From Enterococcus faecalis 13-SD-W-01 (GTDB taxonomy: Bacteria > Bacillota > Bacilli > Lactobacillales > Enterococcaceae), in contig KE351687.1 in NCBI GenBank assembly GCA_000415185.1, positions 133,562 through 197,561 on the forward strand: a stretch of 64,000 bases of DNA, given 5' to 3'. Position numbers and translations under genes: made by a program. A model generated the notes under the pieces. That model made no database searches. It worked only from the letters and a program-made list of their open reading frames with translations, and had not been told where the DNA came from. Below are positions 18,839-28,497 of this stretch, in pieces. How positions within the stretch are numbered: position 1 is the first letter of the stretch; every line of letters starts with the position of its first letter.

Positions 18839-20158
18839 TTGAAAATAGTTAATGTTATCGGCGCAGGACTTGCAGGAAGCGAAGCAGCTTGGCAAATCGC
18901 ACAAGCAGGTGTTCCTGTCCGTTTATACGAAATGCGTCCAGTAAAATCAACAGAAGCACATCATACTGATCAATTTGCAGAATTGGTTTGTTCAAATTCT
19001 TTAAGAGGCAACAGTTTAGCAAATGCGGTTGGTTTGCTGAAAGAAGAAATGCGCAGATTGAATTCAGTAGTGATCACTTCTGCAGACGAAACGGCAGTTC
19101 CTGCGGGCGGCGCACTGGCTGTCGACAGAGATTCTTTTTCTCAAACGATCACAGCAAAAGTCAAAGAACACCCATTAGTAACAGTCGTCAATGAAGAAGT
19201 AACAGAAATCCCAGAAGGTATCACAGTGATCGCTACGGGTCCGCTGACTTCACATCCTTTAGCAGAAGCAATCAAAGCATTCAACGGCTCTGATGGATTT
19301 TATTTCTTCGATGCTGCTGCCCCAATCGTGGACAAAGCAACCATCGATATGGATAAAGTATACTTGAAATCTCGTTATGACAAAGGAGAAGCAGCTTATC
19401 TGAACTGCCCGATGACAGAAGAAGAATTCACAGCTTTCCACGAAGAACTTGTGAAAGCAGAAGTAGCCGAGTTGAAATCTTTTGAAAAAGAAAAATATTT
19501 TGAAGGCTGCATGCCAATCGAAGTAATGGCGCAGCGCGGATTCAAAACAATGTTATTCGGACCGATGAAACCAGTCGGCTTAGAAGATCCTAAAACAGGC
19601 AAACGTCCATATGCAGTTATCCAGCTGCGTCAAGATAATGCGGCAGCTTCGTTGTACAATATCGTGGGCTTCCAAACGCATTTGAAATGGGGCGAACAAA
19701 AACGTGTATTCCGAATGATCCCCGGCTTGGAAAATGCGGAATTTGTCCGTTACGGTGTGATGCATCGAAACAGTTTCATGAATTCACCAGAACTGCTTCG
19801 CCCAACGTATCAATCTGCAAAACGTGAAGATTTATTCTTTGCTGGTCAAATGACAGGTGTCGAAGGCTATGTGGAAAGCGCAGCTAGCGGCTTGTTAGCA
19901 GGTATCAATGCTGCAAGATTGGCAAAAGAAGAAGAGCCGATTGAATTTCCGCAAGAAACAGCAATTGGAAGTATGGCTTACTATATCACACATGCAGAAG
20001 GAAAACATTTCCAACCAATGAATGCAAACTATGGACTGTTCCCTGAATTGCCAAAACGTATCAAAGATAAAAAAGAGCGTTACGCAGCCATTGCTGAACG
20101 CGCATTAGCAGCAAACGAAAAAGTGATCGAAGAACTATCAGAAGCGGCGAAAGCATAA
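18839..20158 (+). CDS. trmFO: tRNA (uracil-5-)-methyltransferase TrmFO (Gid)
   Basis: 439 residues from a TTG start 7 nt behind AGAGG; an ATG at 18782 would extend into topA and shift the FAD motif. The N-terminal dinucleotide fold is [16 protein letters not shown], and conserved family segments are [59 protein letters not shown] and [14 protein letters not shown]. The enzyme uses methylene-tetrahydrofolate and FAD to methylate U54 in the T-loop of tRNA. It is followed by a 344-nt gene-free gap with a large palindrome. Confidence 0.97.
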   Translation: MKIVNVIGAGLAGSEAAWQIAQAGVPVRLYEMRPVKSTEAHHTDQFAELVCSNSLRGNSLANAVGLLKEEMRRLNSVVITSADETAVPAGGALAVDRDSFSQTITAKVKEHPLVTVVNEEVTEIPEGITVIATGPLTSHPLAEAIKAFNGSDGFYFFDAAAPIVDKATIDMDKVYLKSRYDKGEAAYLNCPMTEEEFTAFHEELVKAEVAELKSFEKEKYFEGCMPIEVMAQRGFKTMLFGPMKPVGLEDPKTGKRPYAVIQLRQDNAAASLYNIVGFQTHLKWGEQKRVFRMIPGLENAEFVRYGVMHRNSFMNSPELLRPTYQSAKREDLFFAGQMTGVEGYVESAASGLLAGINAARLAKEEEPIEFPQETAIGSMAYYITHAEGKHFQPMNANYGLFPELPKRIKDKKERYAAIAERALAANEKVIEELSEAAKA

Positions 20159-20245
20159 TTTTCGCCTTGCCTCTATGAAAGAAAAGGTTTGGAACTGCGG
20201 CAAACGTCAGATTCCAACAAAGAACTTGCAACTACTTTACGGCCG

Positions 20246-20264
20246 CCTCGCTGGAAAAGCGAGG
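20246..20264. repeat. Small hairpin just upstream of the palindrome
   Basis: CCTCGC pairs with GCGAGG across a 7-nt loop, four bases before the 46-nt palindrome. No T tract follows. Confidence 0.5.
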
Positions 20265-20268
20265 TGCC

Positions 20269-20314
20269 GTACCGGCTCAATCCCTGACTGATCGGTCAGG
20301 GATTGAGCCGGTAC
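20269..20314. repeat. Perfect 20+20 bp palindrome with 6-nt loop in the trmFO-xerC gap
   Basis: Left arm 20269-20288 (beginning GTACCGGCTC) is the exact reverse complement of 20295-20314, with loop TGATCG. It is more GC-rich than its surroundings and not followed by T, so it is not an ordinary terminator. The gap 20159-20502 holds this, the small hairpin and a promoter, and no gene that I can see. Confidence 0.85.
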
Positions 20315-20443
20315 GAAGCGTCAAAAAGCAGAAATCGTTCATTGTTGGAGATGTTTTCGCCAGTCTCAAGCCTTCTTTTATTTCTGTGAATTGTTGCAAT
20401 TGTGAACAAGCTTAAAAATATTGGTTAAATTCTGACAATTCAT

Positions 20444-20472
20444 TTGTCTTTTTTGTATAGCTATGCTAAATT
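20444..20472 (+). promoter_or_regulatory. Possible promoter of xerC-hslVU-codY
   Basis: TTGTCT (20444-20449), 17-nt spacer, extended -10 TGCTAAATT (TAAATT at 20467-20472). Confidence 0.45.
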
Positions 20473-20502
20473 AATTTCTGGAATCAAAAAGAAGGTGAAA
20501 CG

Positions 20503-21402
20503 ATGACAGCAAATAGCTGGGAAGAAAAGTTTTTGCGTTATTTGATCGTTGAACGCGGGTACTCTGAAAAGACGCAGTCAGCGTATCAAAAAGATATCAC
20601 CGATTTTAACAAATTTTTAAAAGAATCTGGAGATGAAGATTTTTTAAGTATCACACATTCCGATGTGCGGATCTACTTAGGCTTTTTGACAGAAAAAGAG
20701 TACAGTCGGAATACGATCAGCCGAAAAATCGCAAGTTTGCGCTCTTTTTACCAGTATCTTTTAAAAGAAGGCGTCGTGGAAGAAAATCCGTTTTCCTACG
20801 CCCATTTGAAAAAGAAAAGTTTAAGGCTGCCTCGTTTTTTTTACGAAGATGAGATGCAGGCTTTATTTGACAGTGTAAAAGGCGAAAAACCGCTAGATTT
20901 GAGAAATCAAGCACTACTGGAAGTCTTGTACGGATCAGGTATCCGACTGAGCGAATGCAGCGGTTTGAAGATGTCTGACATCGACTTTGAAGCTGAGGTC
21001 ATGCTGATCCACGGAAAAGGAAACAAAGAACGTTATGCGCCTCTGGGGTCTTTTGCGCAAGATGCGCTTCACGAATATTTTGAAAAAGGCAGAAATGTCT
21101 TGATGCAGAAATACCATAAAAATCACGAATTGGTCTTTGTTAATCATCATGGGGAACCAATCACACCAACAGGGATCGAATACGTCTTAAATCAGCTGAT
21201 AAAGAAAAGCAGTTTAGACAGCGATATCCATCCCCATATGCTTCGCCACACGTTTGCGACACATCTGCTGAATAACGGTGCCGATATGCGTACAGTCCAG
21301 GAATTGCTGGGACACGCAAACTTATCGACAACGCAAATCTATGCACATGTGACAAAGGAAAGTTTACAAAAAAATTACCGGAACTTCCATCCGCGAGCAT
21401 AA
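20503..21402 (+). CDS. xerC: Tyrosine recombinase XerC
   Basis: 299 residues behind GAAGGTGA. An N-terminal SAM-like domain (LRYLIVERGYSEKTQSAYQKDI), then the catalytic domain with GSGIRLSE (Arg), HGKGNKER (Lys), HMLRHTFATHLL (His-x-x-Arg), LLGHANLSTTQIYAHV (His and nucleophile Tyr). It resolves chromosome dimers at dif. It heads the xerC-hslV-hslU-codY cluster found across Firmicutes. Some species carry a related XerS or XerD; the gene order favours XerC. Confidence 0.93.
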   Translation: MTANSWEEKFLRYLIVERGYSEKTQSAYQKDITDFNKFLKESGDEDFLSITHSDVRIYLGFLTEKEYSRNTISRKIASLRSFYQYLLKEGVVEENPFSYAHLKKKSLRLPRFFYEDEMQALFDSVKGEKPLDLRNQALLEVLYGSGIRLSECSGLKMSDIDFEAEVMLIHGKGNKERYAPLGSFAQDALHEYFEKGRNVLMQKYHKNHELVFVNHHGEPITPTGIEYVLNQLIKKSSLDSDIHPHMLRHTFATHLLNNGADMRTVQELLGHANLSTTQIYAHVTKESLQKNYRNFHPRA

Positions 21403-21444
21403 ACGCGAGATCATTTTTTGTTTAAGAAACAGGAGGAAAAAATA

Positions 21445-21990
21445 ATGGCAGAATCACAATTTCATTCAACAACGATTTGTGCAGTCGAAAAAGACGGCAA
21501 ATTTGCAATGGCTGGAGACGGCCAAGTAACAATGGGTGAACAAGTAGTCATGAAAGGTACTGCACGAAAAGTCCGTCGTATCTATAACGGAGAAGTCGTG
21601 GTCGGTTTTGCCGGCAGTGTTGCGGATGCCTTCACATTAGAAGAAAAATTCGAAGGAAAACTGAATGAATACAATGGAAACCTTCAACGAGCAGCGGTTG
21701 AACTTGCACAAGAATGGCGCACACAGCAATCGATGCAAAAATTAGAAGCAATGCTGATCGTCATGAACAGCACAGAAATGCTCTTAGTCTCAGGTACAGG
21801 CGAAGTTATTACACCAGATGACGGAATCTTAGCTATTGGTTCAGGTGGAAACTATGCCTTGGCAGCCGCTCGTGCGATGAAAAACTACTCAGGCGAGATG
21901 ACAGCAAAAGAAATCGCTCAAAACGCATTGACGATTGCAGCTGACATTTGTGTCTTCACAAACCATAACATTATTGTAGAAGAATTATAG
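21445..21990 (+). CDS. hslV: ATP-dependent protease subunit HslV (ClpQ)
   Basis: 181 residues; ATG 8 nt after AGGAGG. A short N-terminal stretch precedes the catalytic Thr in [14 protein letters not shown], followed by [41 protein letters not shown] and [14 protein letters not shown], all typical of the peptidase. HslV forms a double hexamer/dodecamer proteolytic chamber fed by the HslU ATPase encoded next. Confidence 0.97.
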   Translation: MAESQFHSTTICAVEKDGKFAMAGDGQVTMGEQVVMKGTARKVRRIYNGEVVVGFAGSVADAFTLEEKFEGKLNEYNGNLQRAAVELAQEWRTQQSMQKLEAMLIVMNSTEMLLVSGTGEVITPDDGILAIGSGGNYALAAARAMKNYSGEMTAKEIAQNALTIAADICVFTNHNIIVEEL

Positions 21991-22003
21991 AGAGGTGCTC
22001 CGA

Positions 22004-23404
22004 ATGAATGAGTTGAAGCAAACACCAAGACAAATCGTAAGTGAATTAGATCGCTACATCATTGGACAGCAAGCAGCAAAAAAATCAGTAGCTGTTGCTT
22101 TACGCAATCGTTATCGCCGTTTGCAGCTAGATGAAAAGATGCAGCAGGATATCACACCAAAAAATATGCTGATGATCGGTCCAACCGGTGTCGGTAAAAC
22201 AGAGATTGCCCGCCGCTTAGCGAAAATCGTACAAGCACCGTTTGTCAAAGTCGAAGCCACAAAATTTACCGAAGTCGGTTATGTTGGCCGTGACGTGGAA
22301 TCAATGGTTCGAGATCTAGTAGAAAACGCAATCCAAATCGTTGAAAAAGAACAATACAGCAAAGTCTATGCGCAAGCAAAAAAACGAGCAGAAAACCGTT
22401 TAGTCAAACGTCTTGTTCCAGGAATCAAGAAAGAACAGCGCCAATCCGGCAATCAATTTGAACAAATGATGAACATGTTCAATGCTGCGCAGCAACAGCA
22501 AACAGAGCCGCAAGAAGAAGTGACAGAAGAAATCCGAACAAATCGTAAAGGCGTTTTGGAACAATTGCAAAAAGGCTTGCTTGACAACCGCGAAGTGACG
22601 ATCGAAATCGAAGAACCGAAAAAAACAATGCCTGCAATGAACAACGGCTTGGAACAAATGGGGATCGATTTGAATGAAACATTAGGTGCTTTAACACCGA
22701 AGAAAAAAATCGAACGCACAGTAACAGTCAAAGAAGCCATCGAATTATTGATCCAAGAAGAATCTGCCAAATTGGTGAAAGATGCAGATATCCACAGCGA
22801 AGCAATCAAACTTGCTGAAAGCAAAGGAATCATTTTTATCGACGAAATCGATAAAATCACATCGAAATCACAACAATCCGGCGAAGTATCAAGAGAAGGC
22901 GTACAACGTGATATCTTGCCGATCGTTGAAGGCTCACAAGTCAATACAAAATATGGCGCAATCCAAACTGATCATATCCTGTTTGTTGCTTCAGGTGCTT
23001 TCCACTTGTCAAAACCAAGCGATTTGATCCCAGAATTGCAAGGACGATTCCCAATACGTGTGGAACTAGAAGACTTAACAGCAGAAGATTTCGTGAAAAT
23101 CTTGACTGAACCGGACAATGCATTGATCAAGCAATATATTGCGCTGATCGGTACGGAAAATGTTTCTGTGACGTTCACAAAAGAGGCCATCGAACGAATC
23201 GCGCAAATCGCTTTTGATGTGAACCGCGATACAGACAATATCGGTGCCCGCCGTCTGCACACGATTTTGGAAAAATTATTAGAAGATCTATTGTTCGAAG
23301 CTCCTGACATGCAGATGGGAGAAATCACAATCACAGAAGCTTATGTTGACGATAAATTGGAAACAATTGCTGAAAATGAAGATCTAAGCCGTTATATTCT
23401 ATAA
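22004..23404 (+). CDS. hslU: ATP-dependent protease ATPase subunit HslU (ClpY)
   Basis: 466 residues from ATG behind AGAGGTG. Walker [16 protein letters not shown] (about 56-70), the pore-loop motif GYVGRD, an intermediate domain (about 110-240), Walker [12 protein letters not shown], sensor region and C-terminal helical domain with [19 protein letters not shown]. It unfolds substrates and threads them into HslV. Confidence 0.97.
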   Translation: MNELKQTPRQIVSELDRYIIGQQAAKKSVAVALRNRYRRLQLDEKMQQDITPKNMLMIGPTGVGKTEIARRLAKIVQAPFVKVEATKFTEVGYVGRDVESMVRDLVENAIQIVEKEQYSKVYAQAKKRAENRLVKRLVPGIKKEQRQSGNQFEQMMNMFNAAQQQQTEPQEEVTEEIRTNRKGVLEQLQKGLLDNREVTIEIEEPKKTMPAMNNGLEQMGIDLNETLGALTPKKKIERTVTVKEAIELLIQEESAKLVKDADIHSEAIKLAESKGIIFIDEIDKITSKSQQSGEVSREGVQRDILPIVEGSQVNTKYGAIQTDHILFVASGAFHLSKPSDLIPELQGRFPIRVELEDLTAEDFVKILTEPDNALIKQYIALIGTENVSVTFTKEAIERIAQIAFDVNRDTDNIGARRLHTILEKLLEDLLFEAPDMQMGEITITEAYVDDKLETIAENEDLSRYIL

Positions 23405-23419
23405 AATGGAGGAAAGAAA

Positions 23420-24211
23420 ATGACAGATTTGCTAAGTAAGACTCGACAAATCAATAAGCTTTTACAACAAAAAAATACCTTTGATATGAAAGCAGATTTG
23501 CCTTATGACAAAATGGCCGTGACCTTAGGCGAAATACTAGACAGCAATACGTATATCATTGGAAGCGACGGTGTATTGCTCGGTTACAATGAACGCCATG
23601 ATGTCAACAATGAACGCATCAAATCGATGTTCGTTGAAAAACAATTTCCTCTGTCTTATACAGATTCTGTGGATCAATTAGTGAAAACAGAAGCAAACGT
23701 ACCTATTACCAGCGACATGACAGCTTTTCCTGTCGAGTCGCGAGAAAAATATCCATTTGGTCTAACAACGATCGTGCCGATTTTTGGTGCCGGTGAACGT
23801 TTAGGAACGATTATTTTATCTCGCATGGAACAAGCTTTCAACGTCGATGACCTGGTATTAGCAGAATATGGCGCAACAGTTGTTGGTATGCAGATCCTTT
23901 ATCAAAAATCTCGCAGCATCGAAGCTGATGTCCGCAGCACGACCGCTGTCCAAATGGCAATCAATACGCTGTCTTATAGTGAATTGAAAGCTGTTCAAGC
24001 AATCTTCAGTGCGTTAGATGGAAATGAAGGACGTCTAACGGCATCAAGTATTGCGGATGAAATAGGGATCACTCGTTCCGTTATCGTCAATGCCTTGCGA
24101 AAACTGGAATCTGCTGGGATTATCGAATCTCGTTCGCTAGGAATGAAAGGTACCTATCTAAAAGTATTGAATGCGCGATTCAAAGATGAATTGGCAAAAC
24201 ATAGTTATTAA
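23420..24211 (+). CDS. codY: Global transcriptional repressor CodY
   Basis: 263 residues behind ATGGAGGAAAG. An N-terminal GAF domain (about 1-155), and a C-terminal winged helix with TASSIADEIGITRSVIVNALRKLESAGIIESRSLGMKGTYLKVLN (quoted region about 203-246). CodY senses branched-chain amino acids, and GTP in many species, and represses nutrient-acquisition genes. It follows hslU by 15 nt as in Bacillus and other Firmicutes. Confidence 0.97.
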   Translation: MTDLLSKTRQINKLLQQKNTFDMKADLPYDKMAVTLGEILDSNTYIIGSDGVLLGYNERHDVNNERIKSMFVEKQFPLSYTDSVDQLVKTEANVPITSDMTAFPVESREKYPFGLTTIVPIFGAGERLGTIILSRMEQAFNVDDLVLAEYGATVVGMQILYQKSRSIEADVRSTTAVQMAINTLSYSELKAVQAIFSALDGNEGRLTASSIADEIGITRSVIVNALRKLESAGIIESRSLGMKGTYLKVLNARFKDELAKHSY

Positions 24212-24230
24212 AAACTGGGGGGCGTAAACG

Positions 24231-25106
24231 ATGACTGTCATCATCCAAAACAACCAGCTGATTGCTGAAATCGCAGAACACGGTGCAGAATTGATCAGCT
24301 TAAAATCAAAAGAACACGATCTTGAATATATCTGGCAAGGGGACCCTGAATACTGGGGCCGGCACGCACCGGTTCTTTTCCCCTTTGTCGGCCGTCTGAA
24401 AGATGACCAATATACGTATCAAGGCAAAACATATTCGATGGGACAGCACGGATTTGCCCGCGACATGGATTTTGAATTGATTGAAAAAGGCGAAGAGTTA
24501 GCAAGTTTTGTTTTGCGCAGCAGCAAAGAAACAAAGAAAAACTATCCTTTTGACTTTGAATTGGTGATTTCTTATGAATTGGGCGGGGATGGTCTGACCG
24601 TTCGCTACCAAGTAGAAAACACTGGAGAAGAAGAAATGTTCTTTTCGATTGGCGGACATCCAGCATTCAACGTTCCTCTAGAAAAAGGCCTGACGTTTGA
24701 TGATTTTTATTTGGCTTTTTCACCAAGAAAATCTCGCCTGCGCTTGCCTTTGAATGGTCCATTTATCGATATGGAGCAAAAAACACTAGGCCAGACAAAT
24801 ACAAACCTTGCCTTGAATCGTGAATTATTCGATCAAGACGCTTTAGTTTTTGAAACAAAAGGATTGAATGCTTATTCGATCCGCAGTGAAAAATCAAAAC
24901 ACAGTATCACTTTGAGTTACAAAGATATGCCTTATGTCGGAATCTGGTCTCCTTATCCAAAAGAAGCGCCATTTGTATGTATCGAACCATGGTGCGGAAT
25001 CGCTGATACAGTCAACAGCAATGGCCAGCTGATCGAAAAAGACGGTATCCATCAGCTTGGTGCACATGAGCTGTTCCAAACGAAATACTCCATTACCGTG
25101 AAATGA
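24231..25106 (+). CDS. Aldose 1-epimerase family protein (LacX-like)
   Basis: 291 residues after a GGGGGG-type ribosome site. A galactose-mutarotase-like beta-sandwich: AEHGAELISLKSKEHDLEYIWQGD, HAPVLFPFVGRL, YSMGQHGFARDM (candidate His), FSIGGHPAFNVPL (second His) and FVCIEPWCGIAD (general-base Glu). These features match the LacX/YihR-type branch rather than classical GalM. Sugar specificity is not known. The convergent bidirectional terminator separates it from plsY. Confidence 0.85.
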   Translation: MTVIIQNNQLIAEIAEHGAELISLKSKEHDLEYIWQGDPEYWGRHAPVLFPFVGRLKDDQYTYQGKTYSMGQHGFARDMDFELIEKGEELASFVLRSSKETKKNYPFDFELVISYELGGDGLTVRYQVENTGEEEMFFSIGGHPAFNVPLEKGLTFDDFYLAFSPRKSRLRLPLNGPFIDMEQKTLGQTNTNLALNRELFDQDALVFETKGLNAYSIRSEKSKHSITLSYKDMPYVGIWSPYPKEAPFVCIEPWCGIADTVNSNGQLIEKDGIHQLGAHELFQTKYSITVK

Positions 25107-25120
25107 CAACGGGATAACAA

Positions 25121-25163
25121 AAAAGTTTGCTCAAGCGAAAATCTAAGCTTGAGCAAACTTTTT
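25121..25163. terminator. Bidirectional terminator between the epimerase and plsY
   Basis: AAAAGTTTGCTCAAGC (25121-25136) pairs perfectly with GCTTGAGCAAACTTTT (25147-25162), with T tracts on both strands. Confidence 0.92.
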
Positions 25164-25176
25164 CAATCAATAAGAG

Positions 25177-25812
25177 TTATTTCTTTTTACTGCTTTTTAA
25201 GCCGAATGGGATACGGCTTTCTGTTCCTTCTTTGATTCGTTTGATGTTTTCTTTATGACGATAAAAAATGAACAGTGTGACACCAAAAGCAATCAATGTC
25301 AGCAGCCAGTTATGAGAAGGCAGGATTTGCGGTGCGATGTATGGTAAAATAATAGTAGACAGCGTAATCAGCGTTGCACTGATCATACTTGTCAAGCTGA
25401 CTGTGCTGGTGATGTATAAGCAAATGACAAAAATCAGCGAGGAATAAATAAAGAATACAGGGCTGTAACCTAGAAGCATCCCAGCGCTGGTTGCAACAGC
25501 TTTTCCTCCTTTGAAACTAGCAAAAATCGGAAAGGTGTGGCCTAAGATCGCACAAACCCCGAACCAAAGCGGATTGATCGTTGTCACATGGAAAATCAAA
25601 GGCAGACAGGTAGCTAATGTTCCTTTTAAGATATCCATCAATAAAACAATGATCCCAGCATTTTTGCCCAAAACCCGGAAAGTATTCGTTGTTCCTGTGT
25701 TCCCGCTGCCGAATTGTCGAATATCTTTATTGAAGAATAGTTTGCCGACCCAAACACCAGAAGGAATCGAACCAAGCAAGTATGCGGCAGCAAATAATAA
25801 AATCAATTTCAT
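25177..25812 (-). CDS. plsY: Glycerol-3-phosphate acyltransferase PlsY
   Basis: 211 residues with about five membrane helices. The three PlsY motifs are present: [36 protein letters not shown], and [20 protein letters not shown]. It transfers the acyl group from acyl-phosphate to glycerol-3-phosphate, the first step of phospholipid synthesis. Its start faces the divergent CoA-binding gene; parE-parC, often adjacent to plsY in Firmicutes, lie just beyond. Confidence 0.96.
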   Translation of the reverse strand: MKLILLFAAAYLLGSIPSGVWVGKLFFNKDIRQFGSGNTGTTNTFRVLGKNAGIIVLLMDILKGTLATCLPLIFHVTTINPLWFGVCAILGHTFPIFASFKGGKAVATSAGMLLGYSPVFFIYSSLIFVICLYITSTVSLTSMISATLITLSTIILPYIAPQILPSHNWLLTLIAFGVTLFIFYRHKENIKRIKEGTESRIPFGLKSSKKK

Positions 25813-25908
25813 TTTTTTACCTCTTTCAAATTAAAAACTAATATATATTTTAGCATGAATGTGCAAGAGGAACAATCTTAAAAATAAAGAGACAGAGGAG
25901 TGTTGAAA

Positions 25909-26340
25909 ATGGCTTTTGAAAATCCATCACAAGAAAAAATCTTTGATTATTTAAAAACAGCAAAAAATATCGCAGTAGTTGGTTTAAGCAATAAAACGGA
26001 TCGTACGAGTTATAAAGTAGCAGAAGTACTGCAAGAAAATGGGTATCGCATCCTGCCAGTCAACCCAATCCTTGCAGGTCAAGAAATCTTGAATGAAAAA
26101 GTTTATGAAAAATTAACAGATATCACAGAACCAATCGATATCGTCGATGTATTCAGAAGAAGCGAATTTTTACCAGAAGTGGCAGAAGAGTTCTTAAAAA
26201 CAGATGCAAAAGTTTTTTGGGCTCAACTTGGCTTAGAAAACGAAGAAGCTGCAGAACTATTGAAAGCCGCTGGAAGAAATGATATCGTTATGGATCGATG
26301 CATCAAAATCGAGCTTGGAAAATTGAAAGACAAGTCATAA
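25909..26340 (+). CDS. CoA-binding domain protein (YccU-like)
   Basis: 143 residues from the ATG 8 nt behind AGAGGAG; upstream in-frame GTG/TTG codons overlap that site. A Rossmann CoA_binding_2 domain: NIAVVGLSNKTDRTSYKVAEVLQENGYRILPVNP, with IDIVDVFRRSEFLPEV and a late VMDRCIKIE containing the conserved Cys. Close relatives sit beside parE in other Firmicutes. The physiological role is unknown; CoA binding is inferred from the fold. Confidence 0.87.
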   Translation: MAFENPSQEKIFDYLKTAKNIAVVGLSNKTDRTSYKVAEVLQENGYRILPVNPILAGQEILNEKVYEKLTDITEPIDIVDVFRRSEFLPEVAEEFLKTDAKVFWAQLGLENEEAAELLKAAGRNDIVMDRCIKIELGKLKDKS

Positions 26341-26360
26341 CAAAACAGAATCAAGAAAAC

Positions 26361-26405
26361 GGCTAGCGGTCATTTTTGTTTTATTGTACGCTAGCTCTTT
26401 TTTTT
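26361..26405 (+). terminator. Intrinsic terminator
   Basis: GCTAGCG (26362-26368) pairs with CGCTAGC (26389-26395) across a 20-nt loop, followed by a long T tract. Confidence 0.75.
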
Positions 26406-26476
26406 ATTTCGGTTTTTTAGTATGATAATCGATGGTGCGGTACTACCGCAAAAGTATGGTTTAAGGAGCGTTTGCC

Positions 26477-28486
26477 TTGGCAAAAAAAGTAATGAATGAA
26501 TACAATGACGCCTCGATCCAAGTATTGGAAGGCTTAGAAGCGGTTAGAAAACGGCCAGGAATGTATATCGGTTCCACTGATAGCCGAGGCTTGCATCATT
26601 TAGTTTATGAAATCGTTGATAATGCAGTCGATGAAGCATTATCTGGATACGGAAATGAAATCGAAGTAACGATCCACGAAGATAACAGTATCACTGTTGC
26701 TGACAGCGGTCGTGGAATGCCGGTTGGGATGCACGCATCAGGAATCCCGACTGTAGAAGTGATTTTTACTGTTCTGCACGCGGGCGGCAAGTTCGGACAA
26801 GGCGGATATAAAACATCTGGCGGTCTGCATGGTGTCGGTGCCAGTGTCGTTAATGCGCTGTCTAAATGGCTGACAGTGACGATTGTACGCGACAGCGTGG
26901 TGTATGAGCAAAAGTTCAAAGACGGCGGAAAACCAGCTGGAACATTGAAAAAAGTAGGCAAGACAAAGAAAGCAAATGGGACAGCTGTTCACTTTTTACC
27001 AGATGATACGATTTTTTCAACAACAAAATTTTCTTATGAGATCCTTTCTGAACGTTTACGGGAATCTGCCTTTTTGCTTCGCGGTGTGAAAATCACGTTA
27101 ACCGATTTACGCGGAGAAGAAGACAAAGCTGAAGTTTTCCATTATGAAGAAGGAATCAAAGAATTTGTCGACTATCTGAATGAAGAAAAAGATACATTGA
27201 CACCGGTTGTTTATTTTTCCGGAGCGAAAGAAGGCATCGAAGTCGAAGTCTCTTATCAATATAATGACGGCTATTCTGAAAATGTCCTTTCCTTTGTCAA
27301 CAATGTTCGTACAAAAGACGGCGGGACCCATGAAGTCGGAATGAAGACAGCAATGACAAAAGCTTACAACGAATATGCAAGAAAAGTCGGTTTGCTGAAA
27401 GAAAGAAACAAGAACCTTGAAGGCAGCGACTTTCGTGAAGGTCTGGCTGCGGTCTTATCGATCCGCGTACCAGAAAACTTACTGCAATTTGAAGGTCAGA
27501 CAAAAGGAAAACTAGGAACACCGATTGCTCGGACTGCTGTCGATAACGTAATTGGCGAACAAATGGGCTTTTTCCTGCAAGAAAACAGCGAAATGAGCCA
27601 AATGCTGATCAGAAAAGCAATCAAAGCTCGAGAAGCTCGTGAGGCAGCACGCAAAGCGCGTGAAGAAAGCCGAAACGGAAAAAAACGCAAAAAAGGCGAA
27701 TCGCTTCTTTCTGGAAAATTGACACCGGCACAATCACGAAATCCTAAGAAAAACGAACTGTATCTAGTCGAAGGAGATTCTGCCGGCGGTTCTGCCAAAC
27801 AAGGACGTGATCGTAAATTCCAAGCAATCCTTCCTTTGCGGGGGAAAGTAATCAATACCGAAAAAGCCAAAATGCAGGATATCTTGAAAAACGAAGAAAT
27901 CAACACGATGATCTATACGATCGGTGCGGGTGTCGGACCTGAATTTTCATTGGAAGACTGCAATTATGACAAAATCATCATCATGACCGATGCGGATACA
28001 GATGGTGCCCATATCCAAGTCTTGCTGCTGACTTTTTTCTATCGCTATATGAAACCATTGATCGAAGCTGGGAAAGTCTACATCGCTTTGCCGCCTCTTT
28101 ATAAAGTCTCTAAAGGACAAGGTAAGAAGCAAGTCGTTCGATATGCTTGGACGGATGAAGAATTGGCAGACGAGATAAAAGAAGTCGGAAAAGGCTACAT
28201 GCTGCAGCGCTACAAAGGACTCGGGGAAATGAACGCAGAACAACTGTGGGAAACAACGATGGACCCTCAATCACGGACCTTGATCCGTGTTCGAATCGAT
28301 GATGCTGCTCAAGCAGAACGCCGCGTGACAACGCTCATGGGCGACAAAGTAGAACCTCGAAGAAAATGGATCGAGAGTCATGTCCAATTTTCATTGGAAG
28401 AAGAAGGCAGTATTTTAGACAAAAAAGAAGATGAACTTGTCCAGCCGCTTATGACTGAACAAGAGGCAGAAAATAAAATGGAATAG
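26477..28486 (+). CDS. parE: DNA topoisomerase IV subunit B
   Basis: 669 residues, TTG start 8 nt behind AAGGAG. The GHKL ATPase domain (YNDASIQVLEGLEAVRKRPGMYIGS, DNAVDEAL, DSGRGMPVG, GGLHGVGASVVNALS), transducer domain, and TOPRIM domain with ELYLVEGDSAGGSAKQGRDRKFQAILPLRGK and DTDGAHIQ. It is the ATPase half of the decatenating enzyme. parC begins 12 nt downstream. The quinolone-determining stretch looks like the usual wild-type pattern. Confidence 0.97.
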   Translation: MAKKVMNEYNDASIQVLEGLEAVRKRPGMYIGSTDSRGLHHLVYEIVDNAVDEALSGYGNEIEVTIHEDNSITVADSGRGMPVGMHASGIPTVEVIFTVLHAGGKFGQGGYKTSGGLHGVGASVVNALSKWLTVTIVRDSVVYEQKFKDGGKPAGTLKKVGKTKKANGTAVHFLPDDTIFSTTKFSYEILSERLRESAFLLRGVKITLTDLRGEEDKAEVFHYEEGIKEFVDYLNEEKDTLTPVVYFSGAKEGIEVEVSYQYNDGYSENVLSFVNNVRTKDGGTHEVGMKTAMTKAYNEYARKVGLLKERNKNLEGSDFREGLAAVLSIRVPENLLQFEGQTKGKLGTPIARTAVDNVIGEQMGFFLQENSEMSQMLIRKAIKAREAREAARKAREESRNGKKRKKGESLLSGKLTPAQSRNPKKNELYLVEGDSAGGSAKQGRDRKFQAILPLRGKVINTEKAKMQDILKNEEINTMIYTIGAGVGPEFSLEDCNYDKIIIMTDADTDGAHIQVLLLTFFYRYMKPLIEAGKVYIALPPLYKVSKGQGKKQVVRYAWTDEELADEIKEVGKGYMLQRYKGLGEMNAEQLWETTMDPQSRTLIRVRIDDAAQAERRVTTLMGDKVEPRRKWIESHVQFSLEEEGSILDKKEDELVQPLMTEQEAENKME

Positions 28487-28497
28487 GAGGTCACCAA

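Noticed and set aside
22453..22944. 163-codon minus-strand frame in hslU
   Set aside because: Antisense shadow of a conserved gene.
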